A stretch of 64,000 bases of DNA from positions 62,001 to 126,000 of the forward strand of contig NZ_QLSU01000001.1 of the NCBI RefSeq assembly GCF_003268775.1. Reading direction: 5' to 3'. Shown here piece after piece: positions 26,387 to 37,262 of the stretch. The notes beneath the pieces are model-generated. The model saw only the letters and a list, made by a program, of their open reading frames with translations, was not told where the DNA came from and searched no databases. The position numbers were made by a program, and so were the translations under genes. Origin of the DNA: Paraburkholderia unamae. Its GTDB lineage: Bacteria; Pseudomonadota; Gammaproteobacteria; Burkholderiales; Burkholderiaceae. Position 1 is the first letter of the stretch. Each line of letters opens with the position of its first letter.

Positions 26387-26647
26387 GGTGTGACTCCGTC
26401 GTGGGTCGAAGGAAAGTCCAACGCGGCGAGCATACTGCGTTCGCGCCGCGCCTGCCGCACGGCCGCCGCGCCTTGAAAACCGCGCCGGGCGACCGGACAT
26501 CGTAGCCATGCACGTTGCAACGCCCACGCCTGGCACGCGCGCACGAAAGCTGCGAGACTGGCAGGCGTGCATGAACCCCTGCGCCGCACGGCCCGCGCCG
26601 GGTGCGCGAGCGTCTCGCAACGCCCCGGCTTGCCGCCTTCCACCCGG

Positions 26648-29600
26648 ATGACCATGTCCACGCCCGTTACCGATCCGCAAGCGCCAGCGCCCGCTGCCCA
26701 TGACGACGGCGACGTGCTCGCGCGCTTTCACCCGGCCGTCGCGGGCTGGTTTCGCCGCAGCTTCGACGCGCCCACGGCCGCGCAGCGCGCCGCATGGCCG
26801 CTCATCGCCAGCCGGCGCGCGACGCTCGTGGCCGCGCCCACGGGCTCGGGCAAGACGCTCACGGCCTTTCTCGCCGCGCTCGACGAGCTGGTGCGCGAAG
26901 GCCTCGCAAACGGCGGCGCGCTGCCCGACGCGACGCTCGTCGTCTACGTCTCGCCGCTCAAGGCCCTTTCCAACGACATCCGGCTGAATCTCGAACGGCC
27001 GCTCGAAGGAATCGGCGCGGAACTCGCGCGGCTCGGGTTGCCGCCCGTTGAAATCCGCACGGCGGTGCGCACCGGCGACACGCCGCAACCCGAGCGCGCC
27101 GCGCTCAGAAAACGCGCGCCGCACATTCTCGTGACGACGCCCGAATCGCTCTATGTGCTGCTCGGCTCCGAATCGGGCCGCCGCATGCTGGCGAGCACGC
27201 GCAGCGTGATCGTCGACGAAATTCACGCGCTCGCGGGCAACAAGCGCGGCTGCCATCTCGCGCTGAGCCTGGAGCGGCTGGACGCGCTGTGCGGCGCCCG
27301 CCTCCTGCGCATCGGTCTTTCGGCCACGCAAAAGCCGATCGAGACCGTCGCGCGCTTTCTGGTGGGCATGGGCGACGCGGCGCTAACGCCGACCGCGAAG
27401 GCGCCCGCCTGCGAGATCGTCGACGTGGGCCACACGCGCACGCGCGACCTCGCCATCGACATGCCGCCCGTGCCGCTCGAAGCCGTGATGGCCAACGATG
27501 TGTGGGAGCGCGTGTACGACCGCATGGCCGAACTCGTCGCCCTGCATCGCACGACGCTCGTGTTCGTCAACACGCGCCGCATGGCCGAGCGCGTGGCGCG
27601 CCATCTCACCGACCGGCTCGGCGCCGAAGCCGTGGCCGCGCACCACGGCAGCCTCGCGCGCGAGCATCGCTTTCTCGCCGAGCAGCGCCTGAAGCGCGGC
27701 GAACTGCGCGTGCTGGTGGCGACGGCGTCGCTCGAATTGGGCATCGACATCGGCGACGTCGATCTCGTATGCCAGATCGGCTCGCCGCGCTCGATCGCCG
27801 CCTTCCTGCAACGCGTGGGGCGTTCGGGGCACCAGGTGGGCGGCGTGCCCAAGGGCCGGCTTTTTCCCACTTCGCGCGACGACCTGATCGAATGCGCGGC
27901 GCTGCTCGACAGCGTGCGGCGCGGCGAACTGGATCGCCTCGCGCCGCCGCATGCGCCGCTCGACGTGCTCGCGCAGCAGATCGTCGCCGAGGTGGCCTGC
28001 GAAGCGTGGGAAGAAGACGCGCTCTATGCGCTCGCGCGGCGCGCCATGCCGTGGGCGACGCTCGAACGTGCGCAATTCGACGCCGTGCTGCGCATGCTCG
28101 CCGAAGGCTACACGAGCCGTCACGGGCCGCGCGCGGCCTATCTGCATCGCGATGTGGTGAGCCACACGTTGCGCGCGCGGCGCGGTGCGCGGCTCGTCGC
28201 CCTCACCTCGGGCGGCACGATTCCCGACAATGCCGACTACTCGGTGCTGCTGGAGCCGCAAGGCGTGCAGATCGGCACCGTGAACGAGGACTTCGCCGTC
28301 GAAAGCCTGGCCGGCGACGTGTTCCAGCTCGGCAACGCTTCGTACCGGATCCTGCGCATCGAAGCGGGCCGCGTGCGCGTGGAGGACGCGCAGGGTCAGC
28401 CGCCCAATATCCCGTTCTGGCTCGGCGAAGCGCCGGGGCGCAGCGACGAGCTTTCGTTCGCGATTTCGCGGCTGCGCAAGCAGGTGGAGGACGCGCTGAT
28501 CGAGGCGAACGCGAGCCCCGTGGAAAACGCCCCGTCGCCCGCACTCGTCGATGGCGCCACGCACTCGCTTGCCGCCTCGCTCGACATCGACGATGCAGCC
28601 GCGCGCCAGATCGTCGAATATCTCGCCCGCGCGCGCGCCGCGCTCACCGTGCTGCCGACGCAGGACACGCTCGTGATGGAGCGCTTCTTCGACGAAGCGG
28701 GCGGCACGCAACTGGTGATCCACGCGCCGTTCGGCAGCCGCGTGAACCGCGCGTGGGGGCTCGCGCTGCGCAAACGGTTTTGCCGCCAGTTCAACTTCGA
28801 GTTGCAGGCGGCCGCGACCGAGGACGCCATCATCCTTTCGCTCACGGGCGCGCATAGCTTCGCGCTGGACGAAGTGTGGCGCTATCTGCATTCGAACAGC
28901 GCCGAACATCTGCTGGTGCAGGCCTTGCTCGACGCCCCGCTTTTCGGCGTGCGCTGGCGCTGGAACGCCACCACGGCGCTCGCGCTGCCGCGCCACACCG
29001 GCGGACGCAAGACGCCGCCGCAAATCCAGCGCATGCGCAGCGAGGATCTGCTCGCGGCCGTGTTCCCCGACCAGGTGGCGTGCGTCGAGAACATTGCGGG
29101 CGAGCGCGAAGTACCGCGCCATCCACTCGTCGACCAGACGCTCGACGACTGTCTGCACGACGCTATGGATACCGAAGCATGGATCGCGCTCCTGCGCCGT
29201 ATCGAGGCGCGCGAGGTGCGGCTCGTGGTGCGCGAATTGCCCACGCCCTCGCCGCTTGCGGCCGAGATCCTCACGGCGCGGCCCTACGCGTTTCTCGACG
29301 ACGCCCCGATCGAAGAGCGCCGCACCCAGGCCGTGCTGTCGCGCCGCTGGAGCGACCCCGAATCCACCGACGATCTCGGCGCGCTTGACCCCGAAGCGAT
29401 TGCGAGCGTGCGCGAGGAAGCCTGGCCGCAGGCGCGCGACGCCGACGAAATGCACGACGCCCTCACGAGCCTCGGCGCGATCGCCGAAAGCGAGGCCGGG
29501 CGCGAGCCGCAATGGCCGGCGTGGCTCGCCGGACTGGCGGCGGCGGGCCGCGCGGCGCGGCTGCCGATCGCGGAACACGACGCCCTGTGGGTGAGCATCG

Positions 29601-31177
29601 AGCGGCTCGCGTGCGTGCGGGCCATTTATCCGCAGGCGCGGTGCGAGCCGCCGCTCACGCCGCCGCCCGACTATGCGGACGCCTGGACCGAAGACGCGGC
29701 GCTCGTCGAGATCGTGCGTGCGCGCCTTTCGGGCTTCGGGCCGCTCACAGTCGCCCAGGTGGCGCGGCCGCTTGCGCTGGAGGCGAGCGTGGCGGCGCTC
29801 GCGCTCACGCGCCTCGAAGCCGAAGGCACCGTCATGCGCGGGCGCTTCACGCCGCAAGCGCCAGGCGGCGGTGACGAGGAGTGGTGCGAACGCCATCTGC
29901 TCGCGCGCATTCACCGCTACACCGTGCGCAAGCTACGGCGCGAGATCGAGCCCGTGGAGCGCCACGACTTCATGCGCTTCCTCTTCGAGTGGCAACGCGT
30001 GGCTCCCGGCACGCGTGGCTCGGGCCGCGACGCCCTTGCCGCCGTGCTCGATCAGCTCGAAGGCTGGGAAGCCTCGGCGCTGGCCTGGGAGGACGAGATC
30101 CTGCCCGCGCGCATCGACGACTACACGCCGATGCTGCTCGACGAGCTATGCCGCTCGGGGCGTCTCGCGTGGGCGCGGCTGCCCGCACGCGCGGCGGCCG
30201 CCTCGACGGTACGCAGCACGCCGGTCGTGCTGCTCTCGCGGCGCGAACTCCCGCGCTGGATGGCGCTGGTCGACGCGCCCGACACCTCCGGGCTTTCGGC
30301 GCGCGCACGGCGCGTGTACGACGCGCTGCTGCGGCATGGCGCGATGTTCTTCGACGAACTGGCCGCCGACGCGCATCTGCTCGGCGTCGAACTCGAAAAC
30401 GCCCTCGGCGAACTGGTGGCGGCCGGACTCGTGAATGCGGACAGCTTCGCCGGGCTGAGGGCGCTCGTGAAACCGGCGGCGCAGCGCGGCGCGCACCACG
30501 GCCGGCGCAGACCGCGCGGCTTCGCACCGCTCGCGGGCGGCATGGCCGACGCGGGACGGTGGGCGACGGTGCGGCGCGTCGAGCTGGCCGATCCGCCAGC
30601 CGTTGCCGACGATACGGCGCTCGCCGAAACACCATCACGCCCGCCAGCGCTCGCTCAAGCGCAGGCGCGCACGAAACAAACCGCCATCACGCGCCGCCCG
30701 CCCGCCGATTCTGACCTGCTGGAGCACGTGGCCAATGTCATGCTGCGCCGCTATGGCGTGATCGGTTGGCATCTGCTCGCGCGCGAAGCGCCGTGGTTGC
30801 CGCCCTGGCGCGACCTGTTGCGCGTGCTGCATCGCATGGAGGCGCGTGGCGAAGTACGCGGAGGCCGCTTCGTGACGGGGATTTCGGGCGAGCAGTTCGC
30901 GCTGCCGGAGGCCGTGGCGCTGCTGCGCGAAGTGCGGCGTCGCGGGCCGACGGAAGGCGAAGGCGGCGCGCTCGTTTGCGTGCCGGCCGCCGATCCCCTC
31001 AATCTCGTCGGCACGCTGCTGCCCGGCGACAAGGTGCCGGCGCTCGCCGGCAACCGCATCGTATTTCGCGACGGCGTCCCTGTCGCGACGCTGATTGCCG
31101 GCCGCTTTGCGTTTCTCGGCGAGTTCGACGAAAGCACGCGCGCCGAACTGCGCGTGCGCCTCGCCAAGCCTTGGTGA
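26648..31177 (+). CDS. lhr: Large helicase-related protein Lhr
   Basis: The protein has 1509 residues from [13 protein letters not shown]. It has the superfamily 2 motifs: Walker A APTGSGKT (~65), [11 protein letters not shown], Walker [14 protein letters not shown] (~190), SATQKP, and motif [14 protein letters not shown] (~400). A winged helix and the Lhr core follow, and the long C-terminal region (~residues 900-1509) matches full-length bacterial Lhr. Lhr unwinds RNA:DNA and DNA duplexes 3' to 5', and the extended form is linked to DNA repair, with a uracil glycosylase activity reported in the C-terminal part of E. coli Lhr. It stands alone. The start is ATG 26648 or 26654. Confidence 0.93.
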   Translation: MTMSTPVTDPQAPAPAAHDDGDVLARFHPAVAGWFRRSFDAPTAAQRAAWPLIASRRATLVAAPTGSGKTLTAFLAALDELVREGLANGGALPDATLVVYVSPLKALSNDIRLNLERPLEGIGAELARLGLPPVEIRTAVRTGDTPQPERAALRKRAPHILVTTPESLYVLLGSESGRRMLASTRSVIVDEIHALAGNKRGCHLALSLERLDALCGARLLRIGLSATQKPIETVARFLVGMGDAALTPTAKAPACEIVDVGHTRTRDLAIDMPPVPLEAVMANDVWERVYDRMAELVALHRTTLVFVNTRRMAERVARHLTDRLGAEAVAAHHGSLAREHRFLAEQRLKRGELRVLVATASLELGIDIGDVDLVCQIGSPRSIAAFLQRVGRSGHQVGGVPKGRLFPTSRDDLIECAALLDSVRRGELDRLAPPHAPLDVLAQQIVAEVACEAWEEDALYALARRAMPWATLERAQFDAVLRMLAEGYTSRHGPRAAYLHRDVVSHTLRARRGARLVALTSGGTIPDNADYSVLLEPQGVQIGTVNEDFAVESLAGDVFQLGNASYRILRIEAGRVRVEDAQGQPPNIPFWLGEAPGRSDELSFAISRLRKQVEDALIEANASPVENAPSPALVDGATHSLAASLDIDDAAARQIVEYLARARAALTVLPTQDTLVMERFFDEAGGTQLVIHAPFGSRVNRAWGLALRKRFCRQFNFELQAAATEDAIILSLTGAHSFALDEVWRYLHSNSAEHLLVQALLDAPLFGVRWRWNATTALALPRHTGGRKTPPQIQRMRSEDLLAAVFPDQVACVENIAGEREVPRHPLVDQTLDDCLHDAMDTEAWIALLRRIEAREVRLVVRELPTPSPLAAEILTARPYAFLDDAPIEERRTQAVLSRRWSDPESTDDLGALDPEAIASVREEAWPQARDADEMHDALTSLGAIAESEAGREPQWPAWLAGLAAAGRAARLPIAEHDALWVSIERLACVRAIYPQARCEPPLTPPPDYADAWTEDAALVEIVRARLSGFGPLTVAQVARPLALEASVAALALTRLEAEGTVMRGRFTPQAPGGGDEEWCERHLLARIHRYTVRKLRREIEPVERHDFMRFLFEWQRVAPGTRGSGRDALAAVLDQLEGWEASALAWEDEILPARIDDYTPMLLDELCRSGRLAWARLPARAAAASTVRSTPVVLLSRRELPRWMALVDAPDTSGLSARARRVYDALLRHGAMFFDELAADAHLLGVELENALGELVAAGLVNADSFAGLRALVKPAAQRGAHHGRRRPRGFAPLAGGMADAGRWATVRRVELADPPAVADDTALAETPSRPPALAQAQARTKQTAITRRPPADSDLLEHVANVMLRRYGVIGWHLLAREAPWLPPWRDLLRVLHRMEARGEVRGGRFVTGISGEQFALPEAVALLREVRRRGPTEGEGGALVCVPAADPLNLVGTLLPGDKVPALAGNRIVFRDGVPVATLIAGRFAFLGEFDESTRAELRVRLAKPW

Positions 31178-31238
31178 GGCGCGCTCGTCTTGCGTTGGCG
31201 GGCCTGGCTGTTAGTTGCGATACTGTGACGCGCAGCCG

Positions 31239-33815
31239 TCAGCCCTGTTTGAACGTGTTGCGCGCGGCACCGAAGTGCCGGCGCACGCGCAGGCCGTTCG
31301 CCACGACGAGCAAGCTCGCGCCCACGTCCGCGAACACGGCCATCCAGAGCGTTGCCTCGCCCGCCATCGCGAGCACGAGGAACACGGCCTTGATGCCGAG
31401 CGCGAGCGTGATGTTCTGCTTGAGCACGGCCGCCGTCTTGCGCGAAAGCCCGATGAACGCGGCGATCTTGCGCGGATCGTCGTCCATGATCGCGACGTCG
31501 GCGGTTTCGAGCGCGGTGGCCGTGCCCGCCGCCCCCATCGCGAAGCCGATGTCGGCGCGCGCGAGCGCGGGCGCGTCGTTCACGCCGTCGCCCACCATCG
31601 CGGCCATGCCGTACTGCTGCGAGAGCGCGGCGATCGCGTCCTGCTTGTCCTGCGGCAGCAGATTGCCGCGCGCGTCGTCGATGCCGAGTTGATCCGCAAT
31701 CGCGCGCGCCGTCGATGCGTTGTCGCCGGTCAGCATGACGGGCGTGACGCCGAACGAGCGCAGCGCGCGCACCGCAGGCGCACTTTCGGTGCGCAACGCG
31801 TCGGCCACGGCGAACACGGCCACCGCCGCTTGCGGCGAGCACAGCACGATCGCCGTCTTGCCGACACCCTCCAGACTCGCCAGTTGCGCTTCCATCTCCG
31901 GCGAGCACAGGCCAAATTCCTCCACCAGCCGATGGTTGCCGAGGCTCCAGAGCATGCCGTCGATGCGTCCCTGCACGCCGCGCCCGTTGAGCACCGCGAA
32001 CTCCTCGACGCCGAGCAGTCGCGCCTCGGGTTGACGCGCCCGCCAGCCCGCGACGATGGCGCGCGCAACCGGGTGCGTGCTTGCATCGTCGAGACTCGCG
32101 GCGATGCGCAACGCGTCGTCGGGTGAAAGTGCGGGGACGTCTTCGGACGCGAAGCCTGCTGCCTGTGCCGAGGCGCGGGCAAGCACCGGCGCCGCGAGCG
32201 CGTCGGTCAGCACCGGTTCGCCACGCGTGAGCGTGCCGGTCTTGTCCAGCGCGACGACCTTGAGCAGGCGGCCGCGTTCGAGCCACACACCGCCCTTTAC
32301 GAGCATGCCGTGGCGCGCGGCGGCGGCGAGACCGCTCACGACCGTCACCGGCGTCGAGACGACGAGCGCGCACGGGCAGGCAATCACGAGCAGCACGAGC
32401 GCCTTGTAGAGCCAGGCGCTCCATGCGCCGCCGAGCGCAAGCGGCCCGATCAGCGCGACGCCCAGGGCGAGTGCGACCACAGCGGGCGTGTAGTAGCGCG
32501 CGAACTGGTCGACGAAGCGCTGCGTGGGCGCGCGTTGCGCCTGCGCCTCCTGCACCGCCGCGGCGATACGCGCGAGCGTGCTGTCCTGCGCCGTGGCGGT
32601 GACGACCGCCTCGACCACGCCGTCGACGACGATACTGCCTGCGTAAAGCGCGGCGCCTGCTTCCTTGTCGACTGGCAGGCTTTCGCCCGTGATCGGCGCC
32701 TGGTCGAGCGCAGCGCGCCCCACAATCACGTTCGCGTCGAGCGGCACGCGCTGGCCGGTGCGCACGCGGATGCGGCTGCCGATGGCCACCGCGTCCACCG
32801 CGCATTCACGCCACTGGCCCTGCGCCGATTCACCCTCGCCGCCCTCCCAGACCTCGGCGGTTTCGGGCGCGACCGCGGTGAGTGAGCGAATCGCCTGACG
32901 CGCGCGTTCGAGCGAGAGCGCCTCGATTTCCTCAGCGAGCGCGAACAGGAAGACAACCATGGCGGCTTCGGGCCATTTGCCGATGACCACCGCGCCCACC
33001 AACGCGAGCGACATCAAGAAATAGATATTGATCGTGAAATTGCTGAGCGCGATCCAGCCCTTGCGCAGCGTGGGCAAGCCCGCGCACAGCAGCGAGACGA
33101 CCGCGCAGATCAGCACCGGCAGGCCGGTTTCGTGGCCCGTGGTCCACGCGAGGATTTCGGCGCCCGCGGCCGCGAAGCCGCTCACGGCGAGCAAGAGCTT
33201 CTGGCGCAACGCGAGTCCCGGTGTGGCGGGCGGCGTACCCTGCGCGGAAGCTGCGTCGTCCAGCGCGCGCGGCGCCATGTTCAGCGCCCGCAGCGCCTTG
33301 ACGACGGGCTGCGTGTCATCCAGCCGGTGATGTACGGTCAGCTCGCGCGCGAGCAGGTCGAAGTCTAGTCGCACCACACCCGCCATCGGTTCGAGCCGGT
33401 TGCGGATCAGGCGCTCCTCGGTCGGGCAATCCATGTTGTCGATGCGCCAGCGCGCGCGGCGCGTGCCTTCGGGCGCACTGGCGGCGCGGCGCGGGCTTTG
33501 CATCGGCGCGCCGGCGTGGGCCTCGCCGTGACAGCAGGCCCCGCCATGATCGTGGTGCTCGTGATCCTCGTGATGCTTCTTGCCCTCGTGGCCGGTGATT
33601 GCCGTTTCGGGCCGCGCTTGCGTGGCGTGCCCGCTGGCGCCGCAGGAGGCGTGATCGTGCTGCCCGTGGTCGTGCGTCTGGTCGTGCCCGTGATCGTGCG
33701 CATGGCCGTGGTCGTGGCTGCACGTGCCGGAGCAGGCGCCGCCCGCCGCCGATTCCTGCTCACGCGCTCGCAAACGCTGCGCACCGTCCAGCCGCGACAA
33801 GAAGCCCTGGTTCAT
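31239..33815 (-). CDS. Heavy-metal P-type ATPase (Zn/Cd/Pb exporter)
   Basis: The protein has 858 residues from MNQGFLSRLDGAQR. Residues ~30-105 are extremely His/Asp-rich (repeats of HDHGH) with paired cysteines (SGTC, GACC). One metal-binding domain follows with NMDCPTEE, the soft-metal variant seen in Zn/Cd/Pb pumps. Further marks are the TGES actuator loop, IACPCALVVSTP in the transport helix, phosphorylation site DKTGT, HP motif (THPVAR) and hinge GDGVNDAPAL. It exports divalent soft metals from the cytoplasm. It diverges from a CadR/PbrR-type regulator, and its promoter carries that regulator's operator. Confidence 0.93.
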   Translation of the reverse strand: MNQGFLSRLDGAQRLRAREQESAAGGACSGTCSHDHGHAHDHGHDQTHDHGQHDHASCGASGHATQARPETAITGHEGKKHHEDHEHHDHGGACCHGEAHAGAPMQSPRRAASAPEGTRRARWRIDNMDCPTEERLIRNRLEPMAGVVRLDFDLLARELTVHHRLDDTQPVVKALRALNMAPRALDDAASAQGTPPATPGLALRQKLLLAVSGFAAAGAEILAWTTGHETGLPVLICAVVSLLCAGLPTLRKGWIALSNFTINIYFLMSLALVGAVVIGKWPEAAMVVFLFALAEEIEALSLERARQAIRSLTAVAPETAEVWEGGEGESAQGQWRECAVDAVAIGSRIRVRTGQRVPLDANVIVGRAALDQAPITGESLPVDKEAGAALYAGSIVVDGVVEAVVTATAQDSTLARIAAAVQEAQAQRAPTQRFVDQFARYYTPAVVALALGVALIGPLALGGAWSAWLYKALVLLVIACPCALVVSTPVTVVSGLAAAARHGMLVKGGVWLERGRLLKVVALDKTGTLTRGEPVLTDALAAPVLARASAQAAGFASEDVPALSPDDALRIAASLDDASTHPVARAIVAGWRARQPEARLLGVEEFAVLNGRGVQGRIDGMLWSLGNHRLVEEFGLCSPEMEAQLASLEGVGKTAIVLCSPQAAVAVFAVADALRTESAPAVRALRSFGVTPVMLTGDNASTARAIADQLGIDDARGNLLPQDKQDAIAALSQQYGMAAMVGDGVNDAPALARADIGFAMGAAGTATALETADVAIMDDDPRKIAAFIGLSRKTAAVLKQNITLALGIKAVFLVLAMAGEATLWMAVFADVGASLLVVANGLRVRRHFGAARNTFKQG

Positions 33816-33844
33816 CGCCGATCTCTCCCAAAAGTGACACAATC

Positions 33845-33875
33845 ATTGAACAGCCTGTAGCCACTACAGGGTCAA
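33845..33875 (-). promoter_or_regulatory. MerR-type operator/promoter of the metal ATPase gene
   Basis: On the minus strand -35 TTGACC (33875-33870) and -10 TTCAAT (33850-33845) are separated by 19 bases. A perfect 7-bp dyad CCTGTAG-CCA-CTACAGG at 33854-33870 fills the spacer. The long spacer that MerR proteins untwist, together with this dyad, is typical of Zn/Cd/Pb efflux promoters. Confidence 0.85.
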
Positions 33876-33897
33876 GTCATTTGGGAGGGCCGTGACT

Positions 33898-34383
33898 ATG
33901 CGTATCGGCGAACTGGCGCGTCTTGCGCACTGCGATGTCGAAACCGTGCGTTTTTACGAGCGCGAAGGGCTGCTGGACGAGCCCGCGCGAGAGACCAACG
34001 GATACCGCAGCTATACGGCCGTGCACGCCACGCAGCTCAACTTCATCCGCCATTGCCGCTCGCTAGGCATCGGGCTCGCGGATATCCGCATGCTGCGTCG
34101 CTTCCAGGCCGACCCCAGCCAGCCCTGCGACGAAGTCAACGAATTGATCGACGATCAGATCGCACGCATTCATCAGCAGATCGAATCGATGCGCGTGCTC
34201 GAACAACAGTTGCGCACGCTGCGCGAGAGCTGCCACGCCCATCAAAGCAGCAGCGCCGAATGCGGGATCATGAAGAGCCTGGAACAGCCCATCGACGACG
34301 AGCGCTGTTCATGCCACGGCGAGGGAAATGCCGCCGGGGAATTGCCGGAGCCGGAAGCGGCGCCCTCGGCACACCACCACTAG
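33898..34383 (+). CDS. cadR: Cd/Pb-responsive MerR-family regulator
   Basis: The 161-residue protein starts MRIGELARLAHCDVETVRFYEREGLL; ATG 33898 follows GGGAGG, and the in-frame GTG at 33892 is less likely. The winged helix is at 1-70, and a dimer helix at ~80-110 follows. Cys77 and Cys112, with a further Cys122, correspond to the metal-binding cysteines known in CadR/PbrR. The C-terminus is His/Cys-rich (CSCHGEG, ending SAHHH), like CadR tails. It represses and activates the divergent ATPase gene through the operator at 33845-33875. Confidence 0.9.
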   Translation: MRIGELARLAHCDVETVRFYEREGLLDEPARETNGYRSYTAVHATQLNFIRHCRSLGIGLADIRMLRRFQADPSQPCDEVNELIDDQIARIHQQIESMRVLEQQLRTLRESCHAHQSSSAECGIMKSLEQPIDDERCSCHGEGNAAGELPEPEAAPSAHHH

Positions 34384-34385
34384 AC

Positions 34386-34434
34386 GCCGCCAGAGGCGGC
34401 ACATTTCACGCGGACGAGCGCACTCGCCCGCGTG
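34386..34434. terminator. Two hairpins between convergent cadR and M20 peptidase genes
   Basis: GCCGCC-AGA-GGCGGC at 34386-34400 starts 2 bases after the cadR stop. A longer hairpin at 34407-34434 has arms CACGCGG/CCGCGTG, one mismatch, then CGAG/CTCG with a CGCA loop. Neither has a T-tract. They probably act as a two-way transcription barrier. Confidence 0.45.
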
Positions 34435-34451
34435 AACGCCTGCGCCACGCA

Positions 34452-35912
34452 TCAAGGCGCGGTGGCAATCACCTCGGCCACCGTGGCCGTGAGCTTCTTC
34501 GCGTAGGGCACGTGCAGGAACTCGTTCGGGCCGTGCGCGTTCGACTTCGGCCCAAGCACGCCGCACACCATGAACTGCGACTTGGGAAAGCCCGCTTGCA
34601 GCACGTTCATGAGCGGAATCGTGCCGCCCTGCCCGAGATAGGCGCAGTCCGCGCCGAAATGCGTGCGCGAGGCCGCGTTGAGCGCGTCGGTAAGCCATGG
34701 GGCCAGTTCGGGCGCGTTCCAGCCATTGGCCGCGCCCGCGTCGGGCTTGAACGTGACCTTTGCGTTGTAGGGCGGATCGAGTTCGAGCAACGCCTTCAGA
34801 TCCGCCACGGCCTTCGACGCCTCGACGAGCGGCGGCAGACGCAGTGAGAGCTTGAACGCGGTGCGCGGGCGCAGCACGTTGCCGGCGTCGGCAAGCGCGG
34901 GAAGGCCCGCCGCGCCGGTGACCGAAAGCGAGGGCCGCCACGTCGAATCGAGCAGCGCCTGTTGCGGATCGGTCGTGGTGGGCAGCACGCGCCGGCCGTC
35001 CTGCCCGCACGCCCAAGGCATGGTCTTCCAGACGCTCTCGCCAAGAATTTTCGCCGTGGCCTCCACTTCGCTCAGGCGCTGCGACGGGACCGCACAATGG
35101 AAGCCCTTGGGCAGCAGCGTGCCGCTCGCGGCGTCTTCCAGCCGCTCGAAAAGCTGGCGCATCACGCGGAAGCTCGATGGCGCGATGCCGCCGTACGAGC
35201 CCGAGTGAATGCCCTCCTCCAGCACCTCGACTTCGAGATCGCCCGCCACGAGCCCGCGCAGCGAGGTGGTGAGCCAAAGCTGGTCGTAATTGCCCGCGCC
35301 CGAATCGAGACAAACAACGAGACCCACGTTGCCAAGACGCTCGCGCAGCGCATCGACATAGGGCAGCAGGTCGTAGCTGCCCGATTCCTCGCAGGTTTCG
35401 ATGAGTCCCACGCAGCGCGGCCGCTCGACGCCTTGTGCATCGAGCGCGGCCAATGCGGTGATGCTCGCGTAGATCGCATAGCCGTCGTCGGCGCCGCCTC
35501 GGCCGTACAGGCGGCCGTCTTCGAGCTTGGGCGTCCAGGGGCCGAGATCGTTGCGCCAGCCCGCGAATTCCGGCTGCTTGTCGAGGTGACCGTAGAGCAC
35601 GACCGTCTCGGTGCTGCCCGAGCGCGTGGCGGGCACCTCGAAGAAAATCACCGGCGTGCGGTTGGGCAAACGCACGATCTCCAGCTTCAGGCCGCGCACC
35701 GGCTGCTGCTCGGCCCATTTCGCCGCCTCCTGGACGACGCGCTCCAGATAGCCATGCTGCGCCCACTGCGGATCGAACGCCGGACTTTTGGCCGGCACGG
35801 CGATGTAGTCGGTCAACGCGGGCACGATCTCGTCATGCCATTTACGTTCGACGAAGGCGCGCAGTTCGTCGTGATCGAGTTGGCGGGTGGCCTCGGACGG
35901 GTCGGAGATCAT
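34452..35912 (-). CDS. M20-family metallopeptidase
   Basis: The 486-residue protein starts MISDPSEATRQLDHDELRAF. Di-zinc peptidase motifs are VVLYGHLDKQPE (first His and Asp), GRGGADDGYAIYAS (bridging Asp), ETCEESGS (catalytic Glu pair), VCLDSGAGNYDQL, and the late His in SNAHGPNEF. It is the dipeptidase/carboxypeptidase type (ArgE/DapE/CPG2 clan) and has a dimerisation insert around residues 210-330. The substrate cannot be read from sequence. The longer frame up to 36047 is rejected, because that part overlaps the promoter of the divergent small membrane protein gene. Confidence 0.88.
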   Translation of the reverse strand: MISDPSEATRQLDHDELRAFVERKWHDEIVPALTDYIAVPAKSPAFDPQWAQHGYLERVVQEAAKWAEQQPVRGLKLEIVRLPNRTPVIFFEVPATRSGSTETVVLYGHLDKQPEFAGWRNDLGPWTPKLEDGRLYGRGGADDGYAIYASITALAALDAQGVERPRCVGLIETCEESGSYDLLPYVDALRERLGNVGLVVCLDSGAGNYDQLWLTTSLRGLVAGDLEVEVLEEGIHSGSYGGIAPSSFRVMRQLFERLEDAASGTLLPKGFHCAVPSQRLSEVEATAKILGESVWKTMPWACGQDGRRVLPTTTDPQQALLDSTWRPSLSVTGAAGLPALADAGNVLRPRTAFKLSLRLPPLVEASKAVADLKALLELDPPYNAKVTFKPDAGAANGWNAPELAPWLTDALNAASRTHFGADCAYLGQGGTIPLMNVLQAGFPKSQFMVCGVLGPKSNAHGPNEFLHVPYAKKLTATVAEVIATAP

Positions 35913-36079
35913 GGTGTCGGTTCCATGCGATGAAAACCCTGATGATAGACCCGAACCCCTGCGCGCCGACACCCCTCGCGCCCCGCGTTGGCCGTCCGGA
36001 CAAGGCGCGGCGTGCGCGCTGCGCCGATCCGCGCGACAATTGGACATCTGGCATATTTCATTTTTCTGGAGATTCGATC

Positions 36080-36391
36080 ATGGTGAGCCGTTCCGTCTTC
36101 GAGATGCTGGTTCTCGCAGCGGTGGTCGCGCTCTATTTTCTCCCCGCGTTGATCGCCGACCGGCGCGGCCGTCACGACCTGCTGATCCTCGCGCTCTTCA
36201 ACGCCGTGCTCGGCTGGACCGTGCTGGGCTGGCTGCTGGCGCTCGTCTGGTCGCTTCAGCCGAATCCGCCGAAGGATCTAGGGGGCCAGACCAGGGACCG
36301 TAGCCGCAGGCTCGGCATGCTGCTGTTTTCGCGTCGTCTGGATGATCGCGTCCAGGCACGCGCAACGCGCACTGCGGAGCGCGAGCGCTAG
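36080..36391 (+). CDS. Superinfection-immunity-family small membrane protein
   Basis: The 103-residue protein starts MVSRSVFEMLVLAAVVALYF behind CTGGAGA. Two membrane helices flank the family core LPALIADRRGRHDLLILALFNAVLGWTVLGW, after which WSLQ and a basic cytoplasmic tail follow. The core matches the Imm superinfection-immunity family, named after the phage T4 protein that blocks DNA entry of related phages. Many bacterial members sit outside prophages and have unknown roles. No phage gene is nearby. Confidence 0.72.
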   Translation: MVSRSVFEMLVLAAVVALYFLPALIADRRGRHDLLILALFNAVLGWTVLGWLLALVWSLQPNPPKDLGGQTRDRSRRLGMLLFSRRLDDRVQARATRTAERER

Positions 36392-36572
36392 CCGCATCCA
36401 GGCCGTAGCGCCTTATCCTTGTGGCCAACGCCGCAAGCGGGAGTGCGCACGCACTGCCCGCGCATGAAATAATCAGCAGGAATTCAGCCGCTCTGGCCAC
36501 GCGCCGCGATGCTCACGGCCGCGCGCCCAGCACTCACGCAAGCACCACGCTTTTCCTGAACGGAGCCTCGTC

Positions 36573-37205
36573 ATGCCGCACGCCGCCCCGCTGCTCGCCT
36601 TTGCCGCCGTCGCACTCGGCATGGCGCTCACGCCCGGACCCAACATGGTCTACCTGATCTCGCGCTCGATTTGCCAGGGTCGCAAAGCGGGCCTGATCTC
36701 GCTAGGCGGAGTCGCGCTCGGCTTCGTGTTCTATATGCTGAGCGCGGCATTCGGCATTACCGCCTTGCTCATGGCCGTGCCGTTCGCCTATGACGCGCTG
36801 CGCCTGGGCGGCGCACTGTATCTGTTCTGGCTCGCCTGGCAGGCGCTCAAACCCGGCGGCCGCTCGCCCTTTCAGGTTCGCGAACTGCCGGTCGACCGGC
36901 CGCGCAAGCTTTTTCTGATGGGTTTCGTCACGAACCTGCTGAACCCGAAAATCGCCATTCTGTATTTGTCGCTGCTGCCGCAGTTCATCGATCCGCATCA
37001 GGGCAGCGTGCTGACGCAATCGGTGGTGCTGGGCAGCATCCAGATCGCGCTTTCGATTACCGTGAACGCCGCCGTTGCGATGACCGCTGGCACGATCGCG
37101 GGTTTTCTCGCCGGGCGCCCCGCGTGGCTCACGCTTCAGCGCTGGCTGATGGGTACGGTGCTGGCAGGCCTCGCCGTGCGCATCGCGGCCGAGGGGCAGC
37201 GCTAA
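36573..37205 (+). CDS. LysE/RhtB-family amino acid exporter
   Basis: The 210-residue protein has ~6 membrane segments and starts MPHAAPLLAFAAVALGMALT behind CGGAG. The family signature TPGPNMVYLISRSICQGRKAG is at 20-40, and FVTNLLNPKIAILYLSLLPQF lies near residue 125. Such proteins export amino acids or homoserine lactones. It is a single gene with no linked Lrp or ArgP regulator here. The second LysE-type gene at 47.8 kb is only distantly similar, so these are not recent duplicates. Confidence 0.88.
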   Translation: MPHAAPLLAFAAVALGMALTPGPNMVYLISRSICQGRKAGLISLGGVALGFVFYMLSAAFGITALLMAVPFAYDALRLGGALYLFWLAWQALKPGGRSPFQVRELPVDRPRKLFLMGFVTNLLNPKIAILYLSLLPQFIDPHQGSVLTQSVVLGSIQIALSITVNAAVAMTAGTIAGFLAGRPAWLTLQRWLMGTVLAGLAVRIAAEGQR

Positions 37206-37262
37206 CGAGCGGCGTGCCGGGTCGTTACAGTCAATGGCCCGGCCGCCAAGCTGGATGAAAAC

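Noticed and set aside
24849..26513. 554-codon minus-strand frame across rpoN-BON-AKR region
   Set aside because: It is out of frame with the aldo/keto reductase gene and runs antisense through the BON gene. Its composition is that of a shadow frame.
27383..29914. 843-codon open frame antisense to lhr
   Set aside because: It has no stop only because of GC-rich codon bias. It is Arg/His/Ala-rich with no family signature, and the opposite strand encodes an intact Lhr.
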